In this document: positions 7,222 through 10,637 of the stretch, piece by piece | Layout: every line of letters begins with the position of its first letter | How positions within the stretch are numbered: the first letter of the stretch is position 1 | NCBI GenBank assembly: GCA_021202205.1 | Contig: JAJQDJ010000051.1 | Location: 1-10,637 of the forward strand | DNA: 10,637 bases | Direction of reading: 5' to 3' | Source: Erysipelotrichaceae bacterium | Lineage (GTDB): Bacteria > Bacillota_I > Bacilli_A > Erysipelotrichales > Coprobacillaceae | Made by a program: the position numbers and the translations under genes | The notes under the pieces: generated by a model | Told to the model about the DNA's origin: nothing | Seen by the model: the letters and a program-made list of their open reading frames with translations, nothing else | The model's database searches: none

Positions 7222-7956
7222 ATGTTTGTATGTGCCATTGTATTTAATTGGCTGATGACTTTTTTAGGGGCATCTCTTGTTTATTTAACCAAAAAAGAAA
7301 ATAAGCATCTTGTATCTATTGCTTTAGGCAGTAGTGCTGGTATTATGATTGCAGCATCATTTTTTTCACTTATCTTGCCTGCAATAGATTTATTAGAAGA
7401 TTTTAATAAGATATGTTTATTAATTATACCTTTTGGATTTTTATGTAGCGTTATATTTTTAGCTATTATTGATTATCTATTACCTCATGAACATATGATA
7501 TCAGGTGAAATAGAAGGATTAGATTCGCATTTTAGTAAGAATCAATTACTTATGTTAGCTATGACTTTACACAATATTCCTGAAGGTTTAGCGGTTGGTG
7601 TGGCTTTTGCATCGATAACTAATAGTATGTCATATTATCATTGGGTATCGGTATTCAAAACTTTCCTGAAGGAACAGCTATATCTTTACCTATGCATCAG
7701 ATAGGTAAAAGTAAGTTTGTAGCGATGATGTATGGACAGTTCTCTGGAATTGTAGAGATTCCTGCAGCGATTGTTGGATATATCTTTGCTTCATTAGTCA
7801 ATAATATACTGCCCTTTGCCTTGTCTTTTGCAGCTGGAGCGATGTTGTTTGTATGTGTGGAGGATATCAATAAGTAAGGATGACATTGATTACGGGGCTA
7901 TTTCATGTATGGTAGGTTTTTTGATTATGATGATATTGGATATCATGTTATCGTAG
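7222..7956 (+). pseudogene. ZIP-family divalent metal transporter, frameshifted twice
   Basis: An intact version would be a cytoplasmic-membrane transporter for zinc, iron or related ions. The first frame (7222-7704) gives four hydrophobic segments and the TM4 metal motif HNIPEG, with H117 and E121. Around 7630-7640 the family sequence moves to another frame, LGIGIQNFPEGTAISLPM (TM5 motif QNFPEG), which runs to a TAA at 7875. The usual C-terminal segment, SCMVGFLIMMILDIMLS, then follows in a third frame and ends with a TAG at 7954-7956. Adding one base near 7635 and removing one copy of the duplicated TAAG at 7871-7878 restores about 243 residues, typical for the GufA/ZupT-like group. The ribosome binding site (GAGGTGA, 7211-7217) and upstream inverted repeat look intact. 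Two independent lesions favour a real pseudogene over one sequencing error. Confidence 0.9.
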
Positions 7957-8046
7957 TGATTAGTTTATTCATATTTTCATTTATTGTGTATGGTTTAATC
8001 ATTATCATATTTATAATCAAATTTATGGTAAATTATGTGAAAGATG

Positions 8047-8055
8047 TGATATACT
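8047..8055 (+). promoter_or_regulatory. Extended -10 promoter of the rpiR-family gene
   Basis: TG at 8047-8048, one base, then TATACT at 8050-8055 form an extended -10. No good -35 is seen at the usual distance, which such promoters tolerate. Transcription would start near 8062, inside the inverted repeat at 8056-8076. Confidence 0.5.
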
Positions 8056-8076
8056 GATTTTCATAAAATGAAAATC
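8056..8076. promoter_or_regulatory. Inverted repeat over the rpiR start, candidate operator
   Basis: GATTTTCAT (8056-8064) and ATGAAAATC (8068-8076) are perfect reverse complements around AAA. The repeat begins right after the -10 element and ends before the ribosome binding site (GGAG, 8079-8082), the classic place for an autoregulatory repressor site. The regulator encoded immediately downstream is the obvious candidate binder, by inference. Confidence 0.5.
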
Positions 8077-8091
8077 TAGGAGTGATAACAT

Positions 8092-8904
8092 ATGATTATT
8101 GAACAACTTAAAGATTTCAATAACCTTACAGACTCAGAAAAACTGATTGCCAACTATTTACTTGATGAATCAAACAATATCAACAACATGGCAAGTACCC
8201 ATTTAGCCAAAGCGACTTTTACATCTCAATCAACTGTTGTAAGATTATATCAAAAGATGGGATTTCAATCATATCGTGAATTCATGGCTGTTTTAGCCGT
8301 AGAAAGAAGAGATTACTTTGAATCCACCAATATCATGGATAATGATTTAGCAAAAAACTGGTCTACTTATGATAACACACTCACATTTATGACAAAGCTT
8401 TATCATAAAACCCTTGCAGACACAATAAGTAAGCTAGATAGAAATACGGTTATACGTGTTTGTAATCGACTTTCTAACGAACAAGCTATTATAGATATTT
8501 ATGCTATTAATATATGTTATTTAGCAGGTTTACAAATGCAAAGTGCATTACAGTCAATAAATAAAACTTGTACATTACAAACAAATATCAATCCCTATTA
8601 TCTTAATCATACAAAAGATATCAAAAGGCATGTAGCTATCCTAATAAACAACGCATGTGATGATCCACATATGATAGAAATTGCTCAAACATTAAAAGAA
8701 TATAATATTTATAGTGTTGCATTTGTTGAAAACAATTATTGTCAATTAGCCAAACTTTGTTATGATACACTGCTCTATGACAAAGCAATTTTAAACAGTG
8801 ATGAAGTCCATACTATGACAGATGTATTAGCTATCCAATTTATTATAAGATTTATTTTATGTATGATATTTGCTAGATCTCAAGATATTTTCCATATAAG
8901 TTAA
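8092..8904 (+). CDS. RpiR/MurR-family transcriptional regulator (HTH plus degenerate SIS domain)
   Basis: This is probably a regulator of sugar uptake that senses a phosphosugar. Residues 1-77 are the RpiR-type winged HTH, with LTDSEKLIANYLL at the start and the recognition helix TSQSTVVRLYQKMGFQSYREF. Residues about 105-260 occupy the place of the SIS phosphosugar-binding domain. The expected Gly-rich loop (G-x-G-x-S) reads AINICY at 138-143, so effector binding may be altered or lost. At 270 residues it is slightly short of the typical ~280. A GGAG site lies 9 nt before the ATG. It converges on the PTS EIIC gene and shares its terminator, which suggests control of that permease and of itself through the inverted repeat at its promoter. 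Confidence 0.88.
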   Translation: MIIEQLKDFNNLTDSEKLIANYLLDESNNINNMASTHLAKATFTSQSTVVRLYQKMGFQSYREFMAVLAVERRDYFESTNIMDNDLAKNWSTYDNTLTFMTKLYHKTLADTISKLDRNTVIRVCNRLSNEQAIIDIYAINICYLAGLQMQSALQSINKTCTLQTNINPYYLNHTKDIKRHVAILINNACDDPHMIEIAQTLKEYNIYSVAFVENNYCQLAKLCYDTLLYDKAILNSDEVHTMTDVLAIQFIIRFILCMIFARSQDIFHIS

Positions 8905-8930
8905 AAGAACGGAATTGAATCCGTTCTTTT
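8903..8930. terminator. Bidirectional terminator between the regulator and EIIC genes
   Basis: AAAAGAACGGA (8903-8913) pairs with TCCGTTCTTTT (8920-8930) around a 6-base loop. Both strands have the A-stem-T arrangement, so it can end transcription of both convergent genes. The regulator's TAA stop (8902-8904) overlaps the left arm. Confidence 0.9.
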
Positions 8931-8941
8931 ATTTGTTCTTA

Positions 8942-10405
8942 CTAATTGTTGTCGCCTTGTCTTTCATAAATTAATAAGAATGGTGTATAGATAAGAGTAG
9001 ATAATGCAATGGATAGTAATTGAGATACTGATCCCATAATGTTACCACCTGTAGCTAAGAAACCAAAGATAATTGGTGGAGTTGTCCAAGGAGCTTGTAC
9101 AACACATTTTGGACAGAATCCAATAGATGTTAAGAAATAACCTAATACAATAGTAGCACAGCATGCAAAGATAAATGGAATATCCAAGATTGGATTTAAT
9201 ACTAATGGAATACCGAATGTCATTGTTTCATTGATATTGAACATACCAGGAACAACTGATAATGTAGCAATAGTTCTTGTATCTTCTTTCTTACCAAAAA
9301 TGAAGATTGCGATGATTAAACCTAATGTAACACCAGAGCCGCCCCATTCAGCAAACATTTGCATCATTGTGATGTTCAATACGTTTGGTGCTTGAGAAGC
9401 ATCACCAGTTGCAGAGAATACAGACATGTTTTCAACGATCATTGGGGTGAAGATTGATTCTTTAACAGCAGATACCATGTTGTTACCATGAATACCAACC
9501 ATCCAGAATAACATGATGATGATATAAAGAACAACTACCGCAAAAATGTTACCACCAATAACTTGTTTCAATGGTTCCTGTACATAAGTAGAAATCAATG
9601 AGTTCAAGTCTAATCCAAGGAATGTTGTAGAGCACCATCCTACTGCACCAACGATAATCAATGCTAAGCAAGTAGGAATCGTTACTTCGAATGCTTTAGC
9701 AACTCCTGGAGGCACTTGATCCGGCATTTTAATCTTTAATGCATCGACTTTACGTAAAGCACAGTATAATTCCATACCTAAGATACCAACGATTAATCCT
9801 GTAAATAAACCAGTAGCTCCCATGTAAGAAGTTTGAATAGCAGAAAATGTTCCTAAATCTGCAGTTGTAAATGCAGTTGTCACATCTGAGTATGTTGTTG
9901 CTGAATCAAATGTGTTATATTCAGCAACAAATCCTGAATTCAAAACTTGTTCTAATAATTGACCAATAGTGACAGTTGTTGTTTCAGCACCCATAGTTCC
10001 TTCCACAGCTGGAGTATATGCAGCCATATCAGCAATACCCCAAGAATAAGGAGTAACTACAAACCACATCATAAATGCTAAAACAGCAGGGTAAGACCCT
10101 TGTTCTCCGTTAGCTAAAGCAATGTTTTCCCCAACTAACATACAGACACCAACCGCGATACATCCAATAGTAGCAGTATTAATAGCACTAAAAATACTAT
10201 TGATTGGAGATAATACCATGATTGGTGAGAAAAATACACCTAAACCAGTTGATTCATTAACCAATACTGAAGTCCAAAGTACGGCAACAGCACCAGAAAT
10301 CGTGGCAGGCATGTAATCCTGGAATGCGTTCTTGATAGCTGTCAAATACTTATTTTGACCACACCATGCACCTACGCGTCCCATAACGTCAGCAAAAGCG
10401 TCCAT
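8942..10405 (-). CDS. PTS sugar transporter subunit EIIC, lactose/cellobiose/chitobiose family
   Basis: This is the membrane permease of a phosphotransferase system that moves a sugar inward while EIIB phosphorylates it. It has 487 residues and about ten hydrophobic segments. Family motifs are MPDQVPPGVAKAFEVTIP from residue 227, GIHGNN with H306, GGSGVTLGL, NINETMTFGIPLVLNP with E393 (the conserved substrate-site Glu of this family), and PWTTPPIIFGFLATGG. It exceeds the usual 420-450 residues, mostly through a Thr/Ala-rich stretch at about 130-195. The minus-strand ribosome binding site GGGAGG is 10 nt before the ATG at 10405. A terminator follows, 232 nt of non-coding DNA precede it, and no EIIA or EIIB gene is present, so it looks like an orphan EIIC. 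The substrate is probably a beta-linked disaccharide; the exact sugar cannot be read from sequence. Confidence 0.93.
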   Translation of the reverse strand: MDAFADVMGRVGAWCGQNKYLTAIKNAFQDYMPATISGAVAVLWTSVLVNESTGLGVFFSPIMVLSPINSIFSAINTATIGCIAVGVCMLVGENIALANGEQGSYPAVLAFMMWFVVTPYSWGIADMAAYTPAVEGTMGAETTTVTIGQLLEQVLNSGFVAEYNTFDSATTYSDVTTAFTTADLGTFSAIQTSYMGATGLFTGLIVGILGMELYCALRKVDALKIKMPDQVPPGVAKAFEVTIPTCLALIIVGAVGWCSTTFLGLDLNSLISTYVQEPLKQVIGGNIFAVVVLYIIIMLFWMVGIHGNNMVSAVKESIFTPMIVENMSVFSATGDASQAPNVLNITMMQMFAEWGGSGVTLGLIIAIFIFGKKEDTRTIATLSVVPGMFNINETMTFGIPLVLNPILDIPFIFACCATIVLGYFLTSIGFCPKCVVQAPWTTPPIIFGFLATGGNIMGSVSQLLSIALSTLIYTPFLLIYERQGDNN

Positions 10406-10423
10406 ATCATTTTTTCCTCCCTT

Positions 10424-10453
10424 TTTATATGATATATGTTTATTTTAATTCAA
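10424..10453 (-). promoter_or_regulatory. Possible promoter of the EIIC gene
   Basis: The minus strand has TTGAAT (10453-10448), an 18-nt spacer and TATAAA (10429-10424). Transcription would start at about the ribosome binding site, so the leader would be very short. The match is moderate and the region is AT-rich, so this is tentative. Confidence 0.3.
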
Positions 10454-10501
10454 ATACCATTTTATTCAATAAATCTACAAACAGATGTTTAATCTAACGA
10501 T

Positions 10502-10544
10502 GATTTTCATTAAGTCGTAGTTAATCTATTCATAGTATTTTCAT
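10502..10544. promoter_or_regulatory. Repeated half-sites upstream of EIIC matching the rpiR operator arm
   Basis: GATTTTCAT at 10502-10510 is identical to the left arm of the inverted repeat at the rpiR promoter, and ATTTTCAT recurs at 10537-10544. Neither has a matching second arm at the 3-base spacing. The rest of 10406-10637 is AT-rich, with T-tracts at 10567-10583, and I see no gene in it. Confidence 0.3.
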
Positions 10545-10637
10545 TTAAAAGTATATTTTAAACATGATTTTTTTTATTTTTTTATTACTCAAGTTTCGCA
10601 CTTCAATTTCAATAATTAATTAGTGAAAATAGCGCAA

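Noticed and set aside
7621..7645. Programmed ribosomal frameshift in the ZIP gene
   Set aside because: There is no recognisable slippery heptamer with a downstream structure, and a second, unrelated lesion lies further downstream. Mutation is simpler.
10122..10316. 64-residue open frame antisense to the EIIC gene
   Set aside because: It is a shadow of the permease N-terminal region with no family resemblance.
10561..10600. Long T-tracts at the right edge as a terminator or A-tract element
   Set aside because: No stem precedes the T-tracts on the plus strand, and they are too far upstream of the EIIC promoter to call an UP element with confidence.

Overview
The window is AT-rich DNA from a low-G+C Gram-positive bacterium. 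Strong AAGGAGG-type ribosome binding sites, the cshB-nfo gene pair (also adjacent in Bacillus subtilis), a MEP-pathway ispG and a lactose/cellobiose-type PTS permease all fit Bacillota. My best guess, by inference only, is an Erysipelotrichia/Coprobacillaceae-like gut anaerobe. There is no phage, integrase, transposase, CRISPR array, tRNA or rRNA. It reads as core chromosome with two decaying genes.

Layout. (1) 102-1874 (+): an M3 oligoendopeptidase F, with a terminator hairpin that includes its stop codon. (2) 1888-2351 (-): a DUF6512-like membrane protein gene broken by one frameshift. (3) 2434-3495 (+): ispG, facing (4) a minus-strand operon of cshB (DEAD-box RNA helicase, 5742-4366) and nfo (endonuclease IV, 4369-3509). 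The two genes overlap by ATGA, and a perfect bidirectional hairpin holds the stop codons of both ispG and nfo. (5) 5900-7150 (+): a TPR-type helical protein ending in a cold-shock-like domain, divergent from cshB and with a very good promoter. (6) 7222-7956 (+): a ZIP-family metal transporter gene carrying two separate lesions, so a pseudogene, with an intact inverted repeat just upstream. (7) 8092-8904 (+): an RpiR-family regulator with an inverted repeat over its transcription start. It converges, through a shared terminator, on (8) 10405-8942 (-): a PTS EIIC permease of the lactose/cellobiose/chitobiose type. Bases 10406-10637 are the non-coding upstream region of that permease.

How the genes may work together. 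CshB and the TPR/cold-shock-like protein are divergently transcribed and could both act on RNA. The RpiR regulator probably controls the neighbouring sugar permease, because the arm of its putative operator recurs upstream of the EIIC gene. No EIIA, EIIB or glycosidase lies in the window, so the permease must borrow partners encoded elsewhere.

I find no convincing new defence or mobile system. The most interesting items are the TPR/cold-shock-like fusion next to cshB, the two decayed membrane-protein genes with reconstructable lesions, and the candidate RpiR operator set.
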